From Acidobacteriaceae bacterium (GTDB taxonomy: Bacteria > Acidobacteriota > Terriglobia > Bryobacterales > Bryobacteraceae), in NCBI GenBank assembly GCA_019240475.1, contig JAFAYI010000007.1, positions 119,639 to 183,638 on the forward strand: a stretch of 64,000 bases of DNA, written 5' to 3'. The stretch's first letter is position 1. Every line of letters begins with the position of its first letter. The notes under the pieces were generated by a model, which saw only the letters and a list, made by a program, of their open reading frames with translations, ran no database searches and was not told where the DNA came from. Both the position numbers and the translations under genes were made by a program. Positions 43,480 to 51,845 of the stretch are shown piece by piece.

Positions 43480-44721
43480 TTACGATACATCGGCGCGCGA
43501 AGCGACTAATGCCGGCACGTTCTTTACGGCGGCGTAGCCGAGGGCGATCACCGAAACGAACATCATCAGCACTTCACTATCGCCGAGGTTGTATTCAAAC
43601 AGACCGCCGATCAAGATGCCCAGGGTGACGGCGATGGTTCCATGCAAAAGGAAGAGCTGCTGAGAACGGGGGCGGTGGATGCGCAGGATAGCCCGAGCAC
43701 AATCCCAAACGGCAAGCCCGATAAACCAGAGAACGCAGAGCAGGCCGGGAATGCCGCGTTCGGCTGCGTATTGCACGTAGATGTTATGGAGGTGGCCGTA
43801 GTAGCCGACCGGGAGCGGGCGCGCGATATCGGAGGGAACGTAGGAATCGAACTGGCGGCGGATCTGTTCGGGGCCGATGCCGAACCAAGGGTGGGCTTCG
43901 ATCATGCGGAGGCCGGTGCGGAACGTGACAACGCGGTGGCGGTTGGAATCGACATCTTCGCGGGGCTGGACCAGCGACACGAGGCGCTGGCGAGTGGCGG
44001 CGGGCGCGAGGACAAAGGCAAGCACCGCGAGCGCGGGCACGATCCATATCATCTTGGGACGCCAGAACCAAACCAGGTAGAGAAGCGGCGGGACGGCGGC
44101 GAGCCAGATGCTGCGGGTCCAGCCGAGCAGGATAGCGGTGGAGAGAATGGGGACGCTCAGATAGGCCCAAGCGGGCATGCGGCGGCTGGAGAAGAACCAT
44201 TGCGCGAGCAGCAGCGATAGGACGCTGAGCTGCAGCGCGCCGAACGTCATCCAGTGGCTTTCAAATCCGGTGATGCGGCTGCGCAGATAGGCGATATAGA
44301 AGCCCTCGGACGCGGACTTGTAGCGTTCGTAATCCATGAAGAATTGCGCCAGGCCCCAAAGGCCCGAGGCGGCAGCGGCGGCGGTCCAGGCCACCATGAC
44401 GTAGAAGACCTTTTCGAACTGGCGGGCGAAGACGCCGTAGAGCAGCGGGATGAAAAAGAAGACGAAAAACTTCTTGATTTGCGCGCGGCCGCCCCAGGGA
44501 TCGGGCGAGAGCACATCGGCAAGGGCAGTCCACAGGAACAAGGCGGCGAGCGGAATCCAGATGCGCGGGAACTCGAGTTTCCGACGGAAGACAAGGAGCA
44601 GCACGAGGCCGGCGCCGAGGAGGGTCTGGCTGGCCGCGATGGAAACATGAATGAGTCCGGCGGAGGCGACGGCGACCGCAAGAAGGAGGCGGTTTTGAGC
44701 GTCGGGGTTAGGCCATCTCAA
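43480..44721 (-). CDS. O-antigen ligase/polymerase-like membrane protein
   Basis: 413 residues, about ten to twelve transmembrane helices. A long periplasmic loop in the second half contains RHRVVTFRTGLRMIEAHPWFGIGPEQIRRQF...GYYGHLHNIYVQYAAERGIPGLL, the Wzy_C signature with catalytic-type Arg/His. Members ligate or polymerise lipid-linked O-units in the outer leaflet of the inner membrane. No other surface-polysaccharide genes are adjacent, so its exact role is open. Confidence 0.87.
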   Translation of the reverse strand: MRWPNPDAQNRLLLAVAVASAGLIHVSIAASQTLLGAGLVLLLVFRRKLEFPRIWIPLAALFLWTALADVLSPDPWGGRAQIKKFFVFFFIPLLYGVFARQFEKVFYVMVAWTAAAAASGLWGLAQFFMDYERYKSASEGFYIAYLRSRITGFESHWMTFGALQLSVLSLLLAQWFFSSRRMPAWAYLSVPILSTAILLGWTRSIWLAAVPPLLYLVWFWRPKMIWIVPALAVLAFVLAPAATRQRLVSLVQPREDVDSNRHRVVTFRTGLRMIEAHPWFGIGPEQIRRQFDSYVPSDIARPLPVGYYGHLHNIYVQYAAERGIPGLLCVLWFIGLAVWDCARAILRIHRPRSQQLFLLHGTIAVTLGILIGGLFEYNLGDSEVLMMFVSVIALGYAAVKNVPALVASRADVS

Positions 44722-44762
44722 AGGGACAGTATGGCAGAATCAGAGGCGAAACCTCCCCTTGT

Positions 44763-45254
44763 ATGGAACTCTATCTGCTGCGGCACGGAGTTGCGGAAAA
44801 GGACCGGCCGGGATTGAGAGACGCCGAACGAGCGCTGACCGAAGAGGGCCGGCGCAAGCTGCGCGAGGTATTGAAGACGGCGAGCGAGACGCGGGTGAAT
44901 CCAAGCCTGATTCTGACGAGCCCGTTGAAGCGAGCGGCGCAGACGGCGGAAGTGGCTAAGCAAGTTCTGGGCTACAAGAACGAAATTCTGCGCACGAAGG
45001 CGCTGCTGCCGGGCGGCAGCGTGGAGCAGGTCTGGGACGAGGTGCGCGCTCACCGCGACGAGCCGTCGCTGATGCTGGTGGGGCATAACCCGCTGTTCGC
45101 CGAGCTTTCGGGCTATCTGCTCGGGTCGGCCGACATGCAGGTGGAGTTCAAGAAAGGCGCGCTGCTGCGCGTCGATTTCGAGGAGTTCCGCGCGCGTCCT
45201 AAGGGGACGTTGCGGTGGTACCTGACGGCGAAGATGGCTGCGAAGCGATGTTGA
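44763..45254 (+). CDS. sixA: SixA-type phosphohistidine phosphatase
   Basis: 163 residues. Histidine phosphatase superfamily: LLRHGVAEKD (phospho-acceptor His8, RHG), SPLKRAAQTAE and MLVGHNPLF with the second histidine. The short length and lack of a large insertion fit SixA, which dephosphorylates histidine-phosphotransfer proteins. The last 56 bases overlap the 3' end of the convergent quinoprotein gene, an unusually long convergent overlap for this window. Confidence 0.88.
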   Translation: MELYLLRHGVAEKDRPGLRDAERALTEEGRRKLREVLKTASETRVNPSLILTSPLKRAAQTAEVAKQVLGYKNEILRTKALLPGGSVEQVWDEVRAHRDEPSLMLVGHNPLFAELSGYLLGSADMQVEFKKGALLRVDFEEFRARPKGTLRWYLTAKMAAKRC

Positions 45255-46842
45255 GCGGCAGCGTGAAAGCGTAGAGCATATCGCCCGCGCCGACGATCAG
45301 GTATTGGCGGCCGTCGAGTTCGTACGTCATGGGGCCGTTGCTCAAGCTTGCCGCGAGGCCAACGTGCCACAGAATTTTGCCATTGGCGGGATCGAAGGCG
45401 ATCAAATTGTGCGATGGATCTCCCGAGAAGAGCAGATGGCCGGCGGTGGTGAGCATGCCCGAAATAGAGCCGCCCTGCCCCGGGTAGACGTGAGACCAGC
45501 GAATCTTGCCGGTCTGGTAATCGATGGCTTCGAGAGCCGATTGAGACCACACGCCCGAGTCGCGGCCGCCGTAGCCCTCCGCGTTTTCGTCGGTGTCGGT
45601 CAAGTAGAAAACGCTGTAGGAATATGAGGCGCTGAGATAGAAGAGTCCCGTCTCGGGATCGAAGGAAGGCGGAGGCCAGTTGGTGGCGCCCCCGGAAGCG
45701 GGTACGACGAGCGTGCCATCGGGCTTGGGTTCCTTGGCGGGATTCGGAATGGGCTCCCCGCGAGAATCGACGCCTTTCGACCAGTTGAGCGGAATGAAGG
45801 GCTGAGTAACCAGATTCTTGCCCGTGGTGCGATCCAGCAGGAAGAAGTAGCCGTTGCGAGCCCCCTGGGCGAGCAGCTTGCGCGGCTGGCCGTGGAAGTC
45901 GGCATCGAAGAGAACGGGCGTCTGAACGTCGTCGTAGTCGTGAGTATCGTGCGGCGAGGGCTGGAACCACCAGACCAGTTTGCCGGTATCGGGATTGAGG
46001 GCCACGATGGAGCAGGTAAACAAGTTGTCCCCCTTGCGGCCTTGGCCGGCGTGCACGGGGTTAGGATTGCCGGTGCCCCAGAAGAGAAGATTCATGGACG
46101 GATCGTAGGTGCCGGGCATCCAGGTCATGCCGCCGCCGTGAGACATGGAGGTCTTGTTGGGCCAGGTTTCAGAGCCGGGCTCGCCGGGCTTGGGCTCGGT
46201 ATTAAATCGCCATTGCACCTGGCCGGTTTCGGGGTCGCGCGCTTCGAGATACCCAGGGACATCGAGCGAATCGCCACCCACGCCCACGAGCACGTGATTG
46301 CCCACGATGAGCGGCGCGGGCGTCGAGAAGTATTCCTGCTTGACGTCGGCGATTTCGACGCTCCAACGAAGCTTGCCGGTATTCTTTTCGAGCGAGATGA
46401 GGTAATCGTCGGGCGTTTCGAAGAAGACCCAATTACCGTAGATCCCGACGCCGCGGTTGCCGATATGGATGCCGCCCTTGGTTTCCCATTTGAAGTGCCA
46501 GAGCTCGCGGCCGGTACGGGCATCGACCGCCCAGGCGTGATCGGGCAGGGTGAAATAAAGAACGCCGTTGACTTCAAGTGGAGTGGACTTGATCTGATTG
46601 CCGAAGGGGCTCGCGCCCGGGCCGGTATCGGCGTGGTAGACCCAGGCGAGGGCGAGATCGCGGACGTTCTCCGCATTGATCTGCTTCAGAGGGCTGAAGC
46701 GGCGGCCGGAATAATCGCCGTTGTAAGTGGGCCATGTGTCGGTGGGCGGCTGGTGGAGCTTGCCGGGATCGAGGCCTTGCGCGATGAGGACAGCGGCGGC
46801 TGAGAGCGAAAGAGCGCCGGCAAAGATTCGATTCGACTTCAT
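45199..46842 (-). CDS. Quinoprotein (PQQ-dependent alcohol dehydrogenase-like) with altered active site
   Basis: 547 residues with a signal peptide (1-22). An eight-bladed propeller with tryptophan-docking repeats (GRELWHF, GKLRWSV, GKLVWWF, GKIRWSH, GKILWHV). Two expected features are missing by eye: no adjacent Cys-Cys pair anywhere, and the catalytic Asp of methanol dehydrogenase aligns with Asn in SIVALNPDTG. It resembles the acidobacterial quinoprotein group thought to lack PQQ. Its ATG overlaps the cytochrome stop by 4 bases, so they are co-translated and probably function together in the periplasm. Confidence 0.85.
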   Translation of the reverse strand: MKSNRIFAGALSLSAAAVLIAQGLDPGKLHQPPTDTWPTYNGDYSGRRFSPLKQINAENVRDLALAWVYHADTGPGASPFGNQIKSTPLEVNGVLYFTLPDHAWAVDARTGRELWHFKWETKGGIHIGNRGVGIYGNWVFFETPDDYLISLEKNTGKLRWSVEIADVKQEYFSTPAPLIVGNHVLVGVGGDSLDVPGYLEARDPETGQVQWRFNTEPKPGEPGSETWPNKTSMSHGGGMTWMPGTYDPSMNLLFWGTGNPNPVHAGQGRKGDNLFTCSIVALNPDTGKLVWWFQPSPHDTHDYDDVQTPVLFDADFHGQPRKLLAQGARNGYFFLLDRTTGKNLVTQPFIPLNWSKGVDSRGEPIPNPAKEPKPDGTLVVPASGGATNWPPPSFDPETGLFYLSASYSYSVFYLTDTDENAEGYGGRDSGVWSQSALEAIDYQTGKIRWSHVYPGQGGSISGMLTTAGHLLFSGDPSHNLIAFDPANGKILWHVGLAASLSNGPMTYELDGRQYLIVGAGDMLYAFTLPLNIASQPSSPSGTTATSP

Positions 46843-47837
46843 TTCAGGGTCTCCAGATAAGCCAGTATGTTGTGCATGTCGGCGTCGGTGTACTGCTTGA
46901 GCAGCTCTTCGTGCGCCTTGAGCGGATCGTGAACTTCGATGCGGGGTCCAGAGGCGCCATCGATGTTCCAGGAGTGATATTCGCCGGACGCATCGCTCAG
47001 CGAGACGCTAAAGTCGTCGAGGTGATCGAGCTTGCCGGAGACAGATTCGCCGGAAGGCAGCGTGACGGTTACGGTTTTTTCAGCTCTGGGATCGGGCGGA
47101 GGGCCGGGCATGCCGGGATAGCGGTGCTCGATGGGATAGAGAAATTTGTTTTGAAGCGAGGGCGCGTCGTACTTGCTTGCGATGTGAGCGAGGTCGCCAC
47201 TGGGTGAATGGCACTTTGCGCAATGCGCGGTGAAATAGGCTTCGCCGGCCTTGGGGTCGCCTGTGTTGATGTCGAGGATCTTGTAGTCCATGCGATTGGC
47301 CGCGGCCTGGTTGCGCGAGCGAAGAAAGGCGGCGACGTCCTTGATCTGCGCGTCGGTGAAGCTGAATTTCGGCATGCCCTTGTCGGGGCGGCCATTCAGG
47401 ATGACGGGACCGATGGTCTTGCCGGTGCCTTCGTCGTGGAGGACGAGCACGGAGCGGACGAGATCCGGGCCGGTGGCGCCGCCTCGCGCGTTCGAGCCGT
47501 GACAAAAGGCGCAGTTGGTGACGAAGAGTTTTTCGCCGCGGGCCACAGCTTCGGGATCGGGCGGCGGTCCGGTGGCGAGAAAATCGCCGATCGCGTTGCG
47601 GCGAGTCTGAGCGCCGGGCGCGGCGCCTTGCTGAGTAGGCCCCGGGCTGGCCGGCTTGGCCGCGGGACCAGGCTGTGGGCCGTTCGCCGCACCCGCCGGT
47701 GGTTCGGCGGGGGGGTGAGCAGGAGGATTTGTGGGAGGAATCTGCGGCTCCTGGGCCGAAAGCGGAGCGAGGGCAGGAGTGAGCAGGAGTGCCACGGCGG
47801 TAAACAGCACAGCTACAAAGGCGCGCTTAGAAATCAC
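46839..47837 (-). CDS. Secreted dihaem c-type cytochrome
   Basis: 332 residues. A signal peptide (1-28) is followed by a Pro/Ala-rich linker (30-80) and two haem-binding sites, CAFCHG near 113 and CAKCHS near 206, each with downstream Met candidates (GMPKF and PGMPG). The second half also contains a beta-rich insert (KTVTVTLPSGESVSGKLDHLDD). Likely electron acceptor of the quinoprotein encoded immediately downstream, with which it overlaps by 4 bases. Confidence 0.9.
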   Translation of the reverse strand: MISKRAFVAVLFTAVALLLTPALAPLSAQEPQIPPTNPPAHPPAEPPAGAANGPQPGPAAKPASPGPTQQGAAPGAQTRRNAIGDFLATGPPPDPEAVARGEKLFVTNCAFCHGSNARGGATGPDLVRSVLVLHDEGTGKTIGPVILNGRPDKGMPKFSFTDAQIKDVAAFLRSRNQAAANRMDYKILDINTGDPKAGEAYFTAHCAKCHSPSGDLAHIASKYDAPSLQNKFLYPIEHRYPGMPGPPPDPRAEKTVTVTLPSGESVSGKLDHLDDFSVSLSDASGEYHSWNIDGASGPRIEVHDPLKAHEELLKQYTDADMHNILAYLETLK

Positions 47838-47936
47838 AACCTCATGTTATATCGAGGGGTATGCGGGAGAGCGTCAATGCAGGCGGGCAGTAAGTGAAAC
47901 AGATCCGTCCCGATTCCGTATAGATCAGTAGACGGC

Positions 47937-48464
47937 ATGAAACCTTATCCGCGCTACCTCGATTGGCTGCGTTATGCGAGCGCGTTTCTTCTTCTCGGAT
48001 ATGGATCGAGCAAGCTCGCCCATTTGCAATTCCACTTAAACGAGGCGCTTGCGCAGCGGCCCGTCGCATCCCTGACGGGCTATGAACTTACTTGGTTCTA
48101 TTACGGCTACTCGCGAGCGTATGCCTGTATTTTAGGTTCTACCCAAGTAATTGGCGGAATGTTGCTGCTGTTCCGAAAGACTGCTCTTCTGGGCGCGGTC
48201 GCGATGCTGCCGGTCATAGTGAACATCCTGCTGATCGACACCTTCATACTGCCTCCGGATTATGGGCCGTCGGTGCCGGCGTTCATTATTTTCGCTTCGT
48301 TAGTGACGATTCTCTGGCGAGACCGCGCGAACCTTCTTCAGGCGACGTTGGGGACGCAAATACCTGAACCCGGGTCTCACAAGACGCATTTCTGGATACG
48401 CGCGGCGATCGTCACGACGATCTTGGGGATGACGACGCTGGGGGTATTGGTGGGACGGAGATGA
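47937..48464 (+). CDS. DoxX-like four-helix membrane protein
   Basis: 175 residues. Four to five hydrophobic helices, starting WLRYASAFLLLGYGSSKL and continuing LGAVAMLPVIVNILLIDTFI; pattern similar to DoxX/DoxD-like small membrane proteins, but the match is not strong. Function unknown. It is divergent from the cytochrome/quinoprotein pair across a 99-base gap and convergent with the GH67 gene. Confidence 0.6.
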   Translation: MKPYPRYLDWLRYASAFLLLGYGSSKLAHLQFHLNEALAQRPVASLTGYELTWFYYGYSRAYACILGSTQVIGGMLLLFRKTALLGAVAMLPVIVNILLIDTFILPPDYGPSVPAFIIFASLVTILWRDRANLLQATLGTQIPEPGSHKTHFWIRAAIVTTILGMTTLGVLVGRR

Positions 48465-48482
48465 TTGCCGCCAGACCGCGAG

Positions 48483-51023
48483 CTATCGAGACGCCGGCGT
48501 AACTTCGACGTAATCAAGAGCCGCTGTATCGCCGCCATCGGAGGCGCCTTCGATGCGGATGCTGTCGCCGGGGCGGAGAGCGATGCCGGCGATGCGCTTG
48601 CGCGTGGAAGAATCGCCATTGGGCGCTGTTGCAGGTAGCTGGGCGTCGGCGGTCCACGCCCAGATCTCCTGGCTTCTTACGTAAACCTTGAAGCGGGCTG
48701 AGCCGGTGTCGAGGTCGAAGTATTGAATGGCAAGATCGTACCAGCCGGCGGGGCGATCGAAGACGAATTCGGCCGAACAGGTTTGGGCGCGGCGGCACTC
48801 GACGGCTTCGCCGCCGGAAGAATCTTCCCAGGGCTGCACATCCACGACGGAGTATCCGGTGAGCTGCATGGATTCGGCTTCGACGCGATTCGGAAAATGG
48901 CCGGCGCGTCCTTTGGCGTCGGGAATACCCGAGATACGAAGAAACCAATTGCAGATGGCGTCGCGCCAGACGACGGCATGGCCGGCCTGATATTCGAGCA
49001 TCGCGAGGACGGACTTGTATCGCTCGGGGTCGATGCGGCCGCGCAGAGTTTCCCACCAGGCCGGGAATTGCTGCGCTTCGGCAGCGGCGTCGTAGTGCGA
49101 GTCGTAGACATGCTGGATTATCGTCTTGCCGGAGTGAAGCACGTAGGTGTACGGAAGGTGGTGCATGAACAGCAGGAGATTGTCGGGACACCTATCGAGG
49201 GATTCATACATGCGCGCAACCGCGGGCGGATATTGGCCGATAAAGCCGGTTCCGGTATGAACAGTGCGATCCATGCCGATCCCGTTGTGGTCGGCGCGAA
49301 TCCACTGGCCCCAGCCGTTGCGCTCGGCCGATTCGATACCGGGACCATAATGGCCGTGCAGAATATCGGTCAAGGTGCCGAGCCCCAGCGGGCCGGTGTA
49401 GCCTTCGTAGACGCGCCAGGATTCTAGCTGCAAGTTCATGACCGTCTCGACTACGCGGGCGTCGTTGCCGAAAGTGGCGCGCGTCCATTCTTCGGTGATT
49501 TGGCGGGCTGAGAGATCCGGGTTCCAGGCGAGGCGTCCGAACCCATAGAGGTTCGCCATGGCGAGATCGCTCCCGAGCCAATTCGAATCGAGACCTACAT
49601 TGGCGACACCCACGAAGCCGCCGAGCGGGCGGTTGAACGCGCGGCCGGCAACGATCTGCTTCACGGGCGTATCGCCGCCGTTGGCGCGCAGATTGAAATC
49701 CAGGATCTGTTTCCACATGGGAACCAGGTAGCAGAGATGGCGCTGCTGGCCGGTGTACTCTTGCGTGATTTGCAGTTCGAGCGTTTGATTGGTGCGCGGG
49801 AGTCCGGCGATAAGAGGCGAGACGGGCTCGCGCGCCTGGAAATCGATCGGGCCGTATTTGATCTGCACGGCGGCGTTCGAATCGAACTTGCCATCCTGAG
49901 GTTGGAAGTTGTCGTAAGCGGCGCGGGCGCGGTCGTTCTTGAGGTCGCGCCAATCCATGTGATGGTTGTAGACGAAGCCGCGATAGATGAGAACGCCGTG
50001 GTGGGGTGCAAGGGCGCGGGCGAGGACGTTGGCGGCGTCCGCGTGGGTTCGTCCGTAGGCGGAGGGACCGGCTTGGCCTTCGGAGTCGGCTTTTAGAACG
50101 AAGCCGGCGAAATCGGGAATCAGGCGGTAGATCTCATCCGCTTTGGCGCGCCACCAGGCGGCGACCCGGGGATCGAGCGGATCGAACGTATCCAGACCGC
50201 CTGCTGTTTTGGGGCTGGCAAACTGGACTGCAATGGAAAGCCGAACTCCCCAGGGGCGGAAGGCGTCGGCGATTCGCGCCACCTGGGGCAGAAAGTCCGA
50301 CGCGAGCATGCGCGGATTGGCGTTGACGTTGTTGACGGTGCAGCCGCCGACGCCGAGCGAGGCGAGCAGGCGCGCGTAATCGGCGGCGCGAGTCAGATCG
50401 GGACGCACGTGGGAGTCGTCGAAGAAGATGGACCGGCCGGCGTAGCCGCGCTCGATGGAGCCGTCCAGGTTGTCCCATTGGTTGACCCAGCGAATCGGGG
50501 CATAGGGATTCTGCATCTCGTCGAGCGGCTCGATGGACTCTTCGAGGCGCATCTTGCGCAGGAGCGCAAAGGTTCCGTATAGAATGCCGCGATCGTTCAG
50601 GGCGGCGACGATCAGGACGTGGCGCCCCTCGAAGGCGGCGGTTTTGAGCCAGAAGCCATCGGGGATCAAGTTATCGGGGGGCGTCAGGCGCGGAAGCGCG
50701 CGGCGCAGGGCGGCCAGATCGGTGAGCAAGATGCAATCTTCGGCCGGTAGTTTCGATTCGACGCGCAACGTGCGGTGAAGCATGCCTCGGACGCCGCGGA
50801 TCAATTCGCCTTGGGCGGCCGAAAGAATTGGCGAATCGCCGAGCCTCACGATGGCGGCTGGAAGACGATCGTAGAGAGATCTGGTGGATTCGTCTTGGAT
50901 GGGTTCGTAACGGAGCCAGGCGTCGTAACTACTTTTAGGACCGCTTTGAGCGTCGGTTTGCGCTCCAAGGCATGCGGCGCACAGGAGCAAGAGGAAGGGA
51001 GAAGAAAGGTCGCGGCGAATCAC
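48483..51023 (-). CDS. Secreted GH67 alpha-glucuronidase with C-terminal carbohydrate-binding-like domain
   Basis: 846 residues from a GTG at 51023 that opens a signal peptide (IRRDLSSPFLLLLCAACLGAQ). The GH67 core (about 35-690) has GFVLKADSEGQAGP and FDSNAAVQIKYGPIDFQAREP, the segments carrying the catalytic Glu/Asp residues. It removes 4-O-methylglucuronic acid from xylo-oligosaccharides. Residues about 705-846 form an added beta domain (NRVEAESMQLTGY...GEAVECRRAQTCSAEF...DTAALDYVEV) that looks like a CBM6/35-type module. The frame is open upstream, but that overlaps the divergent gene and is rejected. Confidence 0.88.
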   Translation of the reverse strand: MIRRDLSSPFLLLLCAACLGAQTDAQSGPKSSYDAWLRYEPIQDESTRSLYDRLPAAIVRLGDSPILSAAQGELIRGVRGMLHRTLRVESKLPAEDCILLTDLAALRRALPRLTPPDNLIPDGFWLKTAAFEGRHVLIVAALNDRGILYGTFALLRKMRLEESIEPLDEMQNPYAPIRWVNQWDNLDGSIERGYAGRSIFFDDSHVRPDLTRAADYARLLASLGVGGCTVNNVNANPRMLASDFLPQVARIADAFRPWGVRLSIAVQFASPKTAGGLDTFDPLDPRVAAWWRAKADEIYRLIPDFAGFVLKADSEGQAGPSAYGRTHADAANVLARALAPHHGVLIYRGFVYNHHMDWRDLKNDRARAAYDNFQPQDGKFDSNAAVQIKYGPIDFQAREPVSPLIAGLPRTNQTLELQITQEYTGQQRHLCYLVPMWKQILDFNLRANGGDTPVKQIVAGRAFNRPLGGFVGVANVGLDSNWLGSDLAMANLYGFGRLAWNPDLSARQITEEWTRATFGNDARVVETVMNLQLESWRVYEGYTGPLGLGTLTDILHGHYGPGIESAERNGWGQWIRADHNGIGMDRTVHTGTGFIGQYPPAVARMYESLDRCPDNLLLFMHHLPYTYVLHSGKTIIQHVYDSHYDAAAEAQQFPAWWETLRGRIDPERYKSVLAMLEYQAGHAVVWRDAICNWFLRISGIPDAKGRAGHFPNRVEAESMQLTGYSVVDVQPWEDSSGGEAVECRRAQTCSAEFVFDRPAGWYDLAIQYFDLDTGSARFKVYVRSQEIWAWTADAQLPATAPNGDSSTRKRIAGIALRPGDSIRIEGASDGGDTAALDYVEVTPASR

Positions 51024-51080
51024 AGTTCTATTTAAAAGGTAGCCAGGAACCTTATGTCTATCATGTAGGTGGGTCTTTTG

Positions 51081-51845
51081 ATGATCTCTCGGCACGCGCT
51101 CGCTCGCGTTGTATTCGCGTACGGCGGGTTGGTTGTCCTGGCCGGCGCGGCATGGCGCCAGCAGGCAGCGCCAGCGCAATCGCCAGGCGCGCCACAGACG
51201 CAGACACACCCAGCCCCGTCGCAGCCCACGCCAGCCCAGCCAGCGACGCCAGCGCCGACCCCGCAGCCGGCGGAGCCCTCGCCGATCGAGTTCGAATCGA
51301 AGGGCATGGAATACGAGGCGCTCACCAAGGAAGGCATAACGGTAATGTTTGCGCCGCTCCCTCCGAGGATCAAAGAGTACAGCATCATGCAGGTGACGGT
51401 GACGAACGGGTCGCTTGTTTCGTGGACTGTGAAATCGAGCGATTTCTCTTTCGTGCGCCAGGACGGCACGCAGCTTCCGCCGGTGTCGGCGGACGAAGTC
51501 GTGGAATCGCTACTCGAAAAGGCCAGCCGCAACGACGTGATCAAGCTGCAGCTTCTGTACGAAAACACGATCTACGCGCTTTCCAACTTTCGTTCCACAA
51601 ACGGATATGAGCAGCGGCGCGAGGCGGCGATGGCGCAGTTCGTCAACCGCGGGTTCACGGCGGCGGCGGCCGCTTCGGCGATTACGCTGGTTCCGACCAA
51701 ACTGAAGCCTGGCGACAGCACCGACGGTGCGGTGTTTTTCGAGAACAAGAGCAAAGAGAAGACGCTGGGCGCGGGACGCTTCATCGCGCGCACGTGCGGT
51801 CAGACGTTTATGTTCGAAACCTACCAGGAGCTGAAACTTCGCTAG
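51081..51845 (+). CDS. Secreted or anchored protein with Pro/Ala/Gln-rich linker, unknown
   Basis: 254 residues from the ATG at 51081 (AGGTGGG 7 bases upstream). A signal peptide or anchor (about 1-24), a 45-residue Pro/Gln/Thr-rich linker, then a compact beta-rich domain (about 75-254) with MQVTVTNGSLVSWTVKSSDFSFV and LKPGDSTDGAVFFENKSKEK, which reads like an immunoglobulin-type fold. Family not recognised. Its stop overlaps the PHP gene GTG start by one base, so the two are translationally coupled. Confidence 0.7.
   Translation: MISRHALARVVFAYGGLVVLAGAAWRQQAAPAQSPGAPQTQTHPAPSQPTPAQPATPAPTPQPAEPSPIEFESKGMEYEALTKEGITVMFAPLPPRIKEYSIMQVTVTNGSLVSWTVKSSDFSFVRQDGTQLPPVSADEVVESLLEKASRNDVIKLQLLYENTIYALSNFRSTNGYEQRREAAMAQFVNRGFTAAAAASAITLVPTKLKPGDSTDGAVFFENKSKEKTLGAGRFIARTCGQTFMFETYQELKLR

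Noticed and set aside
51024..51209. Longer start for the GH67 gene
   Set aside because: It would overlap the start of the divergent gene at 51081 and place the signal peptide inside the protein.
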